A stretch of DNA of 64,000 nt, taken from assembly GCF_004764705.1 (NCBI RefSeq), contig NZ_SHLX01000001.1:186001-250000 (forward strand), written 5' to 3'. Source of the stretch: Paenibacillus cymbidii. Lineage in GTDB: Bacteria; Bacillota; Bacilli; Paenibacillales; NBRC-103111. The position numbers and the translations under genes were made by a program. Below the pieces are notes generated by a model, which had not been told where the DNA came from, did no database searches, and saw only the letters and a list, made by a program, of their open reading frames with translations. Positions 45,250-54,220 of the stretch are shown in pieces. Every line of letters starts with the position of its first letter. The first letter of the stretch is position 1.

Positions 45250-47025
45250 TTGGCAAGAATCGCACCGCATTTAAGCCTCAAGAAGAAACTGATCATGGTG
45301 TACGGATGCATCCTTATCATCCCCATTTTCATCCTTGGCTACTATTTGACGAACCACTTGAGCAATACCATCCTCGACAACAGCAAAAGCCACTACGCCA
45401 ATTCCGCCGCGATTTTGAACCACAATCTGATCAACCGGTTGAACAGCTTTGGCGATATCGCCAGCAGTATCGTGTACGACAACAAGCTGCTTCAGCATTT
45501 GAATGTCCATTCGGAAGACGATTACGATGTATACCAATTTTATGCGGATTTCATCGATCCGCTTTTCAAGCGGGCGTTCATCAAGGAAAGCAGCTTGCAG
45601 ATCAAACTATATGTCGACAACCCGAACGTCAAATTTTCCGGCCATTTCATCAACGACACGGTGACGGTGTGGGACAAGCTGGAGCAAACCCGCGATATGC
45701 GCGGCAATTTAAGATGGAACGGACTCGTGACGTACCAGGACAGAACCTATTTGAGCTGTCTGGTTCCGATCCGCGATTACCAGTATTCCAATCGTACCAT
45801 CGGCGTTCTGGAATTGTTGATCGACCAGAGCGAGCTCGGCGCCTTGTTTACGATCGGCGATTCCAAAGATGCGCTTGTGCTTCTGCAAGATGACAAGTCG
45901 AATACGCTTGCTTCCAATTCGGAGCTATTGGACAACAGGAATGCGGACGATTGGGCGAATTGGCGTTCGGATTCGAAGGTCGTGTTTAACGGGGAGCATT
46001 ATTTGTTTATCCGCAAAGCGGTAGACGACGAGAAGTTGAATATCGCCGGCTGGCATATCGATTATTTGATTCCGCTTGAGCAAATGCGGGCGATCACGAA
46101 GACGACCTGGATTACGAGCGTCTGGTTGAGTTTGTTGTGCATCGGCGTATCTGTCGTCCTGATCTTCTTTCTTTCCCGCAGCATCACCTATCGGATCGAC
46201 AGTTTGATCGCAAAGATGAGGCAAGTCCGCAAAGGAAACCTGAAAACGACCGTTAAAGTGAGCGGGCACGATGAAATTGCCCAATTGGGAGAGCATTTTA
46301 ATATCATGGTGCGGGAACTGGAAGAACTGATTCATGAAATCATCGATGTGAAGCTGCAAATCAAGGATGCGGAAATTCAGAAGCAGGCGCTCGAGAACGC
46401 GACGCACGAATCGCAGCTGCTGGCGCTGCAGAGCCAGATCAACCCGCACTACCTGTTCAATACGCTCGAAAGCATCCGCATGCACCTGCTTATCAAGGGG
46501 GATCGGGAAACATCGGGAATCGTCCGGTTGTTCGCGGAGAGCTTCCGTCATATGCACGAAGAGACGGACGAAATGATCGAGATCGGGTACGAACTCACGT
46601 TTATTGCCCAGTATTTCACCATTCAGCAGTTCCGTTACCCGGATAAACTGAAGCTTGTCGTGCACGTGGACGAGGGGCTGGAGAACCGGCCGATTCCGAA
46701 GCTGATCATTCAGCCGCTGATCGAAAATGCGATTTACCACGGGCTGGAGATGAAGGAGGGGGCCGGTTCCGTCAGCCTGTCCATAGCGAAGAGCGGCGAA
46801 ACCATTCATATTCGCGTGGCGGACGACGGGGTCGGCATGGATCCCTGGCAGTTGGACGAACTGCTGCAATCGCTCGGCGACGACACGGTAAAAGGCAACT
46901 ATCTGGCGTTGCGCAACATTCACAGGAGGTTGAATTTGCTGTACGGCGACAAGGCGAAGCTGCGAATCGGAAGCACCAACGAAGCGGGTACCGTGGTTGA
47001 CATTTATTTGCCATTGGAGGGTTGA
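45250..47025 (+). CDS. YesM-type sensor histidine kinase
   Basis: This 591-residue membrane kinase has a first membrane span (LIMVYGCILIIPIFILGYYL), an extracellular sensing domain of about 260 residues and a second span (ITSVWLSLLCIGVSVVLIFFLS). A HAMP linker follows, then the His-kinase domain with LLALQSQINPHYLFNTLESI (His in QINPHFLFN-type motif). The ATPase N-box is in LIIQPLIENAIYHGL and the G-box in VADDGVGM. TTG at 45250 is chosen because AAGGAGGCG precedes it by six to seven bases. It forms a two-component system with the next gene, 3 bp away, and probably senses an external oligosaccharide. Confidence 0.92.
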   Translation: MARIAPHLSLKKKLIMVYGCILIIPIFILGYYLTNHLSNTILDNSKSHYANSAAILNHNLINRLNSFGDIASSIVYDNKLLQHLNVHSEDDYDVYQFYADFIDPLFKRAFIKESSLQIKLYVDNPNVKFSGHFINDTVTVWDKLEQTRDMRGNLRWNGLVTYQDRTYLSCLVPIRDYQYSNRTIGVLELLIDQSELGALFTIGDSKDALVLLQDDKSNTLASNSELLDNRNADDWANWRSDSKVVFNGEHYLFIRKAVDDEKLNIAGWHIDYLIPLEQMRAITKTTWITSVWLSLLCIGVSVVLIFFLSRSITYRIDSLIAKMRQVRKGNLKTTVKVSGHDEIAQLGEHFNIMVRELEELIHEIIDVKLQIKDAEIQKQALENATHESQLLALQSQINPHYLFNTLESIRMHLLIKGDRETSGIVRLFAESFRHMHEETDEMIEIGYELTFIAQYFTIQQFRYPDKLKLVVHVDEGLENRPIPKLIIQPLIENAIYHGLEMKEGAGSVSLSIAKSGETIHIRVADDGVGMDPWQLDELLQSLGDDTVKGNYLALRNIHRRLNLLYGDKAKLRIGSTNEAGTVVDIYLPLEG

Positions 47026-47028
47026 CAC

Positions 47029-47790
47029 ATGTACCGGGTATTGATCGTCGACGACGAAACGTCCATACGGAAAGGTCTGGGGATTTTAATCGATTGGAAC
47101 GATTACGGTTTTCAGGTTGCCGGCGAGGCGGCGAACGGCCTGGAAGCGCTGCGCATGATTCAGAAGGAGCGGTACGACGTGCTCGTCAGCGATATTCGCA
47201 TGCCGCTCATGAACGGTCTGGAGCTGTCGCAGCAAATATACGAGATGGGGCTGGACACGAAGGTAATTCTCGTAAGCGGTTACCGGGACTTTGAATACGC
47301 GAGAACGGCGATCGAGTTCGGCGTGGCCAACTACGTATTGAAGCCGATCAACGAAGAGATTCTGATCCGCGCGTTAACCAAGATCAGGAAGCAGTATGAG
47401 AGCGCGAAAAACGGCGAGGACGGGTTGCCCGGCGAAGAATACGGCGCAGCGACGGCGGCCGGCGACCCCGAGATCGTCCGGCATATCGAATATTACGTGC
47501 AGCAAAACTGCGGCGGCAATATTACGTTGATCGAAGTCGCGAAGCAGTTCAATTACAATCACGTCTATCTGGGCCGGTTGTTCTTCAGAGCGAAAGGCGA
47601 AAGCTTCCGAAACTACCTGAATCAAGTCCGGGTGAAAAAAGCGGAGAAGCTGATCTGCGAAGGCAAATACAAGCTGTACGAAGTATCCGAAAAGGTCGGA
47701 TACAAGGATTTTAATTATTTTTGTAAAATATTTAAAAAAATAACAGGTTTTACGCCGGGCGAATATACCGCCTCCAAGCATCAAGTATAG
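47029..47790 (+). CDS. YesN-type response regulator (receiver plus AraC DNA-binding domain)
   Basis: This 253-residue protein has a receiver domain (LIVDDETSIRKGL, phospho-acceptor Asp in VLVSDIRMPLMNGLE, Lys in YVLKPINEE). A short linker follows, then an AraC-type double helix-turn-helix (ITLIEVAKQFNYNHVYLGRLF, VSEKVGYKDFNYFCKIFKKITGFTPGEY split in two). It is compact, as it lacks the large middle domain of many YesN proteins. It probably activates the DUF4091 operon and its own operon through the boxes near 45.06 and 47.81 kb. Confidence 0.92.
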   Translation: MYRVLIVDDETSIRKGLGILIDWNDYGFQVAGEAANGLEALRMIQKERYDVLVSDIRMPLMNGLELSQQIYEMGLDTKVILVSGYRDFEYARTAIEFGVANYVLKPINEEILIRALTKIRKQYESAKNGEDGLPGEEYGAATAAGDPEIVRHIEYYVQQNCGGNITLIEVAKQFNYNHVYLGRLFFRAKGESFRNYLNQVRVKKAEKLICEGKYKLYEVSEKVGYKDFNYFCKIFKKITGFTPGEYTASKHQV

Positions 47791-47804
47791 TTTATCGCAA
47801 GAAA

Positions 47805-47849
47805 GCGTTTACTTTGTCGTGACTCCCCCTCGATTTCCTATGGTATAAC
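47805..47849 (+). promoter_or_regulatory. Promoter of the DUF4091 operon with a YesN-type box
   Basis: The box GCGTTTACTTTGTCGTG (47805-47821) matches the 45073-45089 box at 14 of 17 positions. It lies 22 bp before an extended -10 TGGTATAAC (hexamer 47844-47849). A weaker second copy may overlap the end of the regulator gene (47783-47799). Confidence 0.6.
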
Positions 47850-47891
47850 TGAGTTGCAGGAAAACCGCGGGTAAAGCGAGGAGAGTGAACG

Positions 47892-49622
47892 ATGATCAAA
47901 CAAGAGCAAATCAAGGCGCAGGTGTTGGCGAAAAAAGCAAATCTGAAATACCGATACGGATTGCCGGAACAAGCCGAGGTTTTGTTCTGGGTGCAGGATA
48001 CGCTTCAGCGCGTGTACCCGCATTCCGCTCCGGAAGGGGGAACGAGCCTGGAGCTTTACACCGCGCGAAACGCCCGATTGTCATTCCAGGCATGCTTGAA
48101 CAACAACGGGCTTTTCCGCGTCAACGTCAACTGCGAAGTAAGCGGCGAGGACGAATGGACCGCAACCGTCCGCCGGGTGGGCTGGGTTCAGCAAGATTAT
48201 CTCACGCTTCACACGTTGCCGTCGGAGCTTGACGGCGTGCAGAACGTGCCGGGCCTCGTTCCCGATCCGCTATTCCCCGAGACGACTGCCGAAGTCGGTC
48301 CGCTCGCGAACCAGTCGTTTTGGGTAAGCGTTCACGTTCCTGCGGATGCGAAACCTGGCGTACATACACTCAAGGTCAAGTTTACAAGCCCGGTTATGGA
48401 CGAATTGGCCGAGCTGTCGGTACGAGTCAACGTTCATTCGGCGGTCATTCAGCCGCGAAAAAACTTTCCGGTCACTCATTGGTGGTACCCGGAATGTATT
48501 TTCGATTGGTACGGGCAGGAGCCGTTAGGCGAAGCTTTCATGCAAACAGCAAAACCTTATTTGCAAAATCTGTTTGACCATGGCACCGACGTCCTTTACG
48601 TCCCGCTGCTCAATTATCGCAAGGAGTTCATGAAGCGGCCCCCGCAGCTCCTGAAAGTTTGGGAAGTCAGCGAAGGCGTTTACCAATTCGATTGGACATA
48701 CGTGCGGCAAATTGTGCGCATGGCCAAGGAGATCGGATTCGGTTATTTCGAATGGTCGCATTTCTGGGCATACAGCCACGCAAAAGAACATTCCGCCTCC
48801 GCAAGCGAACCGACTCGCATCTATACGGAGCGGAACGGGCAGCTGGATACGCTCTTTCCCGAACATACGGATGCTACAGGCGAAGTGTTCAGACGGTATA
48901 TGGAGCAGTTCATCGGGGAGTTCAAGCAGTTTATGATCGAGGAAGGAATTTTGCACGACTCGCTGTTCCATATTTGCGATGAACCGACCGATCGACCGGA
49001 AGATGTAGCCAATTATAAAAAAGCGCGCGAGTTTTTATTGCAAATCGACCCGTCCGTAAAAGTGATGGATGCGATTTCGGGCAACGAATATTTGAACCAG
49101 CGCTTGACCGACTATCCCGTTCCTTTGGTCGATCGCGCAGTCGATTTCATGAAAAGGGGGGAACCGCATTGGGCCTACTACTGCTGCGGTCCGACCGGTC
49201 CGTATATGAATCGTTTTTTCGATACCCCGCTCGCCAAAATTCGTCCGCAAGGCATGGTGTTCTACAAGCTGGGCACCTTGGGTTTTCTGCACTGGGGCTA
49301 CAACTATTGGTATACGCAAAAGAGAAGCTCGGCGGAGCAGGAATACGGACAGGATGCGCAAACGATGGCCGACCTGTTCTCGGACGCTTCTGCGGGACGG
49401 GTGTTTCCCTATGGCGATCCATTCGTCGTTTACCCCGGCGAGAACGGTCCGATCGATTCGATCCGGTGGGAAGTGTTCGCGGAAGCGATGCAGGACTACG
49501 CGTTGCTTCAAACGTTAGGCATCGATCCCAAGGACGAACGGCTGGAGGCGATCGTCGATTACGCCAACTATCCGAAGGAAGCGGAGTGGTTTCGCCGGTT
49601 CATCCGCGAGTTGCTCCAATAA
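47892..49622 (+). CDS. DUF4091-containing glycoside-hydrolase-like protein
   Basis: This 576-residue protein has an N-terminal beta-sandwich region (about 1-185), a TIM-barrel-like centre (THWWYPECIFDWYGQEPL, VLYVPLLNYRKE, GFGYFEWSHFWAY, HDSLFHICDEPTDRPED with likely acidic catalytic residues). The C-terminal DUF4091-type part has LGFLHWGYNYW, DPFVVYPGENGPIDSIRWE and AMQDYALLQ. No signal peptide is seen, so the substrate is intracellular. The family is proposed to contain glycosidases; the sugar is unknown. It is the first gene downstream of the YesN-type box. Confidence 0.78.
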   Translation: MIKQEQIKAQVLAKKANLKYRYGLPEQAEVLFWVQDTLQRVYPHSAPEGGTSLELYTARNARLSFQACLNNNGLFRVNVNCEVSGEDEWTATVRRVGWVQQDYLTLHTLPSELDGVQNVPGLVPDPLFPETTAEVGPLANQSFWVSVHVPADAKPGVHTLKVKFTSPVMDELAELSVRVNVHSAVIQPRKNFPVTHWWYPECIFDWYGQEPLGEAFMQTAKPYLQNLFDHGTDVLYVPLLNYRKEFMKRPPQLLKVWEVSEGVYQFDWTYVRQIVRMAKEIGFGYFEWSHFWAYSHAKEHSASASEPTRIYTERNGQLDTLFPEHTDATGEVFRRYMEQFIGEFKQFMIEEGILHDSLFHICDEPTDRPEDVANYKKAREFLLQIDPSVKVMDAISGNEYLNQRLTDYPVPLVDRAVDFMKRGEPHWAYYCCGPTGPYMNRFFDTPLAKIRPQGMVFYKLGTLGFLHWGYNYWYTQKRSSAEQEYGQDAQTMADLFSDASAGRVFPYGDPFVVYPGENGPIDSIRWEVFAEAMQDYALLQTLGIDPKDERLEAIVDYANYPKEAEWFRRFIRELLQ

Positions 49623-49625
49623 GCG

Positions 49626-50522
49626 ATGAAGGAGTCGGACAACATAAGCAGAGAGCCTTATTACAGAAGTCGCGATTTTACGGCGGAACACGGGTTCACC
49701 TCCGGGATCGAAGGACCGGCCACAGATGCGCAAGGCAATCTTTACGCGGTTAATTTCGCGAGCGAGCATACGATCGGGCGCGTCACTCCCGAAGGCGAGT
49801 GCTCCGTATTCGTGGAACTGCCTAACGGCAGCATCGGCAACGGAATTCGTTTTACAAGCAAGGGCGAGATGCTGATTGCGGATTATACGAACCATAATAT
49901 TTTGCAGGTCGACATGCAGACAAGGCAAATCAGCGTTTTTGCGCATGAGCCGTCGATGAGCCAGCCGAATGATATCTGCATCACGCCGGACGATGTGGTG
50001 TTCGCCAGCGACCCCGACTGGCAAACCGCGACGGGGCGGCTATGGCGAATCGATCGGGATGGCGTTGTTACGCTGATGGAAGCGGACATGGGGACGACGA
50101 ACGGGATCGAAGTGACGCCGGACGGCAAGACGCTTTATGTGAACGAGTCCGTGCAACGCCGCATTTACAAGTACGAGCTCACGCCGGATCACAAGCTGCT
50201 TCACAAGAAACTGGTCATCGAGTTTCCCGACTATGGACTCGACGGCATGCGTTGCGACCTGGACGGCAATCTGTATGTGACGAGATGGGGCAAAGGCACG
50301 GTCGTCAAACTGTCGCCGGAAGGTGCCGTTATCGCCGAAATCGAGCTTATTGGGAAAAACTGCACCAATCTGACCTTCGGCGGAATCGACGGACGAACGT
50401 GTTACGTCACCGTGGCGGACCGGGGCAATATCGAAACGTTCCGGGTGGAAACGCCCGGCAGGTGCTGGTTGGCGACGCAAGGGAGGTGGGGCCGCCGAAA
50501 AGGCAACACGGACACCCGGTAA
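49626..50522 (+). CDS. SMP-30/gluconolactonase/LRE-family protein
   Basis: This 298-residue six-bladed beta-propeller has IEGPATDAQGNLYAVNF (metal-binding Glu), SIGNGIRFTSKGEMLIADYTNHN, QPNDICITPDD (metal Asn/Asp), GTTNGIEVTPDGKTLYVNES and DYGLDGMRCDLDGNLYVTRWGKG. It probably opens sugar lactones to sugar acids, which suits the dehydratase at 58066. The last 18 residues (CWLATQGRWGRRKGNTDTR) are unlike the family and basic, so a small 3' frameshift or altered end is possible. It starts three bases after the preceding stop. Confidence 0.85.
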   Translation: MKESDNISREPYYRSRDFTAEHGFTSGIEGPATDAQGNLYAVNFASEHTIGRVTPEGECSVFVELPNGSIGNGIRFTSKGEMLIADYTNHNILQVDMQTRQISVFAHEPSMSQPNDICITPDDVVFASDPDWQTATGRLWRIDRDGVVTLMEADMGTTNGIEVTPDGKTLYVNESVQRRIYKYELTPDHKLLHKKLVIEFPDYGLDGMRCDLDGNLYVTRWGKGTVVKLSPEGAVIAEIELIGKNCTNLTFGGIDGRTCYVTVADRGNIETFRVETPGRCWLATQGRWGRRKGNTDTR

Positions 50523-50570
50523 CGACATCATCCGAGCACGCCAAGTTCATGGATAAGGGAGAGATGGGGT

Positions 50571-52301
50571 TTGGTTAAAGTGAAGTCGAAAAGCTTGTCC
50601 GTCGCATTAGCCATTGTTTTAGCGATGACCGTCGTCGCAGCCTGCAGCAAAGGAAACGATGCAGCGAGCAGCGCGACGCCCGCCCAGAAAAGCGCAAGTC
50701 CGAGCGCGACGAACACGGCTAAAGCCGAAAAGCCGCTTTACACGGTGAAATATTTGAATCCGGGAGCGCTCGGCAACCCGAACATCACCAAGTCCGACCA
50801 GACGGAAATCGGCAAAATCATCAAGGACAAGTTCAATATCGTGTTCGAATACGTTCCTTATCCGGGCAGCTGGGAGGAGAAGGCGAACCTGATGCTGGCG
50901 GCGCGCGACTATCCCGAAATTTTGTGGATCCAGTCGAACACCACGTTGGACAAATATATAAAAGCCGGCGCGCTCGCGGAGCTCGACCCGTATTTGGCCG
51001 ATTCGCCGAACTTCACGAAGCGGTACGAGAAGATGATTCCATTGTGGCGGCTCGCCTCGAATGACGGCAAGCTGTACAACTGGCAGAAGGACCAAAGCGA
51101 CCTGAACACGAACGTGCGCGGCAACGACATCGGTGTACGCATCGACGCGCTGGCGAAGCAGGGGTATCCGAAGCTGCTTTCCGAAGACGATTGGGTGGGC
51201 TTCCTGAAGCAGGCGGTGAAAGACTTCCCGACGGCGCCGAACGGACAGAAGACGATTGGCATGGTGTCGCCGTGGGGCGAATCGTGGGGCGTCGCCGGCA
51301 TCGCAGGCGCGATGCACGAAAAGGGCGGCACGTATACCGGATTGGCCGGCAACGAAGGCGTTATTTTCAACAGCGAAACGATGAAATACGAGGACTATTT
51401 CCTGAACCGATACGTGCAGGAGTCGTACCACTTCTTCAATCGTTTGCATCGCGAAGGTTTGCTCGATCCGGAAATTTTCACCGACAAGTCGGCCCAGATG
51501 AAAGAGAAGGTGTTGAGCGGGCGGGCGATCAGCACGTGGTATTCCATTCCGGGATACTCCGACAACGTGAAGATCAAGGAAGCGGGTCATCCGGAGATGC
51601 AATATATTGCGCAGCCGGTACGTACGAATACACAGGTGCAGGAGAACAAGAAGCGTCTGATCATGGAGCTGGATACCGGCACGTTCCTGAACCTGGTCAT
51701 TACGAAAAACGCCAAAGATCCGAAGCGGCTGATGGAGCTCGTCGACTGGGCTTCGTCCGAGGAAGGCATGACGCTGCTGCAAGCGGGAATCGAAGGCAAA
51801 CATTACAACGTGCAGAACGGCAAGCGCGTACCGACGGACCTGTATTATAAGGAAGTTCAGGATCCGCAGAGTACAGTCGGCTTCGGATATTTCACGTTCC
51901 TTGGCAACGACTTGCGGCTTGGCGGCAACGGTCAGCCATACAGCTTCACGAACGATTGGGACTTCAAAGACAAGCTGGTGCAAACGCCGGAGACGATGGA
52001 GGCATTCGGGAAGCTCGGCTGGAAAACATCGGTCGACTACTGGAAGGCGACGACGACCGGCGCTCCGTCCGGGATCATCACGACGGTGCGGATCGAGCCG
52101 ACGTCGGAGCTCGGCCAGCTTCATCAGAAGATGACGGAATTCCGCGTCAAAAACACGTCGAAGCTCGTCTTGGCCAAGTCGGAAGACGAATTCTACAAAA
52201 TTCAGAAGGACCTGACGGAGGAGTACAAGAAGCTCAATCCGGAACGCGTCATCAACGAATACAACAAGCTGTATGACGAGTTAAGCAAAAAAGTGAAGTA
52301 A
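50571..52301 (+). CDS. ABC transporter substrate-binding lipoprotein (LplA type)
   Basis: This 576-residue lipoprotein has signal peptide LSVALAIVLAMTVVAAC with lipobox VAAC, then a Ser/Ala linker. It is longer than the usual CUT1 binding proteins and carries LplA-like blocks: GKIIKDKFNIVFEYVPYPGSWEEK, YPEILWIQSNTTLDKYIKAGALAELDPY (as a pattern), ASNDGKLYNW and TEEYKKLNPERVINEYNKLYDEL at the end. The LplA group serves complex oligosaccharides such as rhamnogalacturonan pieces. TTG at 50571 is seven bases after AAGGGAGAG. The two permeases follow. Confidence 0.92.
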   Translation: MVKVKSKSLSVALAIVLAMTVVAACSKGNDAASSATPAQKSASPSATNTAKAEKPLYTVKYLNPGALGNPNITKSDQTEIGKIIKDKFNIVFEYVPYPGSWEEKANLMLAARDYPEILWIQSNTTLDKYIKAGALAELDPYLADSPNFTKRYEKMIPLWRLASNDGKLYNWQKDQSDLNTNVRGNDIGVRIDALAKQGYPKLLSEDDWVGFLKQAVKDFPTAPNGQKTIGMVSPWGESWGVAGIAGAMHEKGGTYTGLAGNEGVIFNSETMKYEDYFLNRYVQESYHFFNRLHREGLLDPEIFTDKSAQMKEKVLSGRAISTWYSIPGYSDNVKIKEAGHPEMQYIAQPVRTNTQVQENKKRLIMELDTGTFLNLVITKNAKDPKRLMELVDWASSEEGMTLLQAGIEGKHYNVQNGKRVPTDLYYKEVQDPQSTVGFGYFTFLGNDLRLGGNGQPYSFTNDWDFKDKLVQTPETMEAFGKLGWKTSVDYWKATTTGAPSGIITTVRIEPTSELGQLHQKMTEFRVKNTSKLVLAKSEDEFYKIQKDLTEEYKKLNPERVINEYNKLYDELSKKVK

Positions 52302-52392
52302 TTTCGTTACGGGTTTCGATACGGGATGGGAACGCAAGGGTCGGCAGTTGCAGCTGCCGATCCCCCTATCGGGGAAAGAAAGGAGCTTTCGT

Positions 52393-53298
52393 TTGCTCGA
52401 AATAGTTCACAAGCAAAAATACTTGTACATGCTCCTGATTCCGGCAGTCGTGTTTGTGCTCATCTTTCACTATATTCCGCTCTTCGGGTGGATCATTGCT
52501 TTTACCCGGTATCAGCCCGGCCTGGGACTCTGGTCGTCGGAATGGGTGGGGCTCGAGCATTTCCGCCGTTTTTTCGTCGAAGGCTCGGATTATATTTATT
52601 TGTTGCGGAACACGCTGGTCATCAACATCCTGATTATCGTCACGAACCTGGGACTCGGCTTGATATTCGCCGTTCTGCTCAACGAGCTGCGCTCCAGGCT
52701 CGTGCTGAAGGCGATGCAGACGGTATCGTTTTTCCCTTTCTTTATTTCGTGGGTCATTACGTATTCGATTTCCTATACGTTTCTCTCGCAATCGGCAGGG
52801 GTTATCAACGAATGGCTGACAAAATGGGGCTTTGTCTCGACGGGCATCAACTTCCTCGGCAATCCGGATTATGCCTGGCCGCTGGCGGTGGGGCTTGAAG
52901 CGTGGAAATCCATGGGCTACACGAGCATCATTTTTATTGCGGCCATATCGGCGATCCCGACGGATCAATACGAAGCGGCGGATATCGACGGGGCGAGCCG
53001 GTTTCAAAAAATACGATTGATAACAATTCCGAACCTGGTTCCCACTCTGGTCGTCATTCTGATTCTGAACAGCGGTTGGGTGCTTAGCTCCAACTTCGAG
53101 TTCTTCTTCATCTTTACGAATCCGACGAACTGGGAAAAGATGCAGGTGCTGGACATCTATATTTACGATTTCGGATTGAAGCAGAACAATTATTCGTACG
53201 CCACGGCGGTCGGGATCGTCAAAACCATCGTCAGTCTGGTGATCGTCATGTCCATCAACGCATTCTCGAAGCGGGTGGCGGGCAAAGGAATTTTTTAG
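52393..53298 (+). CDS. ABC transporter permease (LplB/YteP type)
   Basis: This 301-residue membrane protein starts LLEIVHKQKYLYMLLIPAVV, the usual LplB N-terminus, and has FHYIPLFGWIIAF, several spans and the EAA loop YEAADIDGASRFQKIRLITIPNL. AAGGAG lies seven bases before the TTG at 52393; an earlier in-frame TTG (52348) has no such site. It works with the next gene and the lipoprotein. There is no ATPase in the operon. Confidence 0.92.
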   Translation: MLEIVHKQKYLYMLLIPAVVFVLIFHYIPLFGWIIAFTRYQPGLGLWSSEWVGLEHFRRFFVEGSDYIYLLRNTLVINILIIVTNLGLGLIFAVLLNELRSRLVLKAMQTVSFFPFFISWVITYSISYTFLSQSAGVINEWLTKWGFVSTGINFLGNPDYAWPLAVGLEAWKSMGYTSIIFIAAISAIPTDQYEAADIDGASRFQKIRLITIPNLVPTLVVILILNSGWVLSSNFEFFFIFTNPTNWEKMQVLDIYIYDFGLKQNNYSYATAVGIVKTIVSLVIVMSINAFSKRVAGKGIF

Positions 53299-53313
53299 AA
53301 AGGGGGAGGGCCG

Positions 53314-54195
53314 TTGTTCTACAAGCAATCTTGGGGAGAACGTTTGTTCGATTGGCTGATTTACGCGTGTATGCTCGTCATATTCGCGGTGATGGTTACG
53401 CCGTTTCTTCACATCGTTAATTACTCGCTCAGTTTGCCGACGAAAGCGACCGGACAACTGCTGCTCGTCCCGAAAGGGTTTACGCTCGATGCGTACAAAG
53501 CCGTCTTCACCAACAAGTCCATTCTGCACAGCATATGGATTTCGGTCGCCAGAACGGTGTCGGGCACCGCCTTGATGGCGTTCATTACCTCGATGGGCGC
53601 ATACGCGATATCGCGGGACGATTTGTTCGGCGCCAAATTTTGGCGCAAATATTTCGTTTTTACGCTTTATTTTTCAGGCGGCATCATACCGGTTTACTTG
53701 CTCATCCGGTCGCTCGGGCTGGCCGGGACGTTCTGGGTGTATATCGTTCCCGGAGCGGTAAGCGTGTTCAACATGATTCTGATCAAAACGTACATGGAGT
53801 CGATCCCGAAGGAACTGGAGGAATCGGCGCGCATGGACGGAGCGAACGACGTCTTCCTGTTTTTCCGGATCGTCTTCCCGTTAAGCGTTCCGGTTCTGGC
53901 TGCGGTTTCGCTGTTTTCGGGGATCGGACAATGGAACGCGTTCATCGATACCCAGTTCTATAACGCCATGAACCCGAATTTGTTCCCGCTGCAATACGTG
54001 CTTTATAACGCTTTGCAATCCATCACGTCGGTGGACGCGTTCTTCCACGATTCCGCGCAGGTGATCGTCCATTTGACGCCGCAAAGCTTGAAGCTGGCGA
54101 TGACGGTGCTTACCGTGGTCCCGATTATGATCGTCTACCCGTTGCTTCAAAAATATTTTATCAAAGGCTTGCTCGTAGGCTCGATCAAGGGCTGA
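53314..54195 (+). CDS. ABC transporter permease (LplC/YtcP type)
   Basis: This 293-residue membrane protein has the LplC pattern WGERLFDWLIYACMLVIFAVMVTPFLHIVN, FSGGIIPVYLLIRSLGL, the EAA loop PKELEESARMDGANDVFLFFRIVFPLS (conserved E and G) and the end YFIKGLLVGSIKG. The TTG start follows GGGGGAGGG. It completes the importer with the two genes before it. Confidence 0.92.
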   Translation: MFYKQSWGERLFDWLIYACMLVIFAVMVTPFLHIVNYSLSLPTKATGQLLLVPKGFTLDAYKAVFTNKSILHSIWISVARTVSGTALMAFITSMGAYAISRDDLFGAKFWRKYFVFTLYFSGGIIPVYLLIRSLGLAGTFWVYIVPGAVSVFNMILIKTYMESIPKELEESARMDGANDVFLFFRIVFPLSVPVLAAVSLFSGIGQWNAFIDTQFYNAMNPNLFPLQYVLYNALQSITSVDAFFHDSAQVIVHLTPQSLKLAMTVLTVVPIMIVYPLLQKYFIKGLLVGSIKG

Positions 54196-54220
54196 AGCAG
54201 CGTCAGGAGAGGATAGCGCC

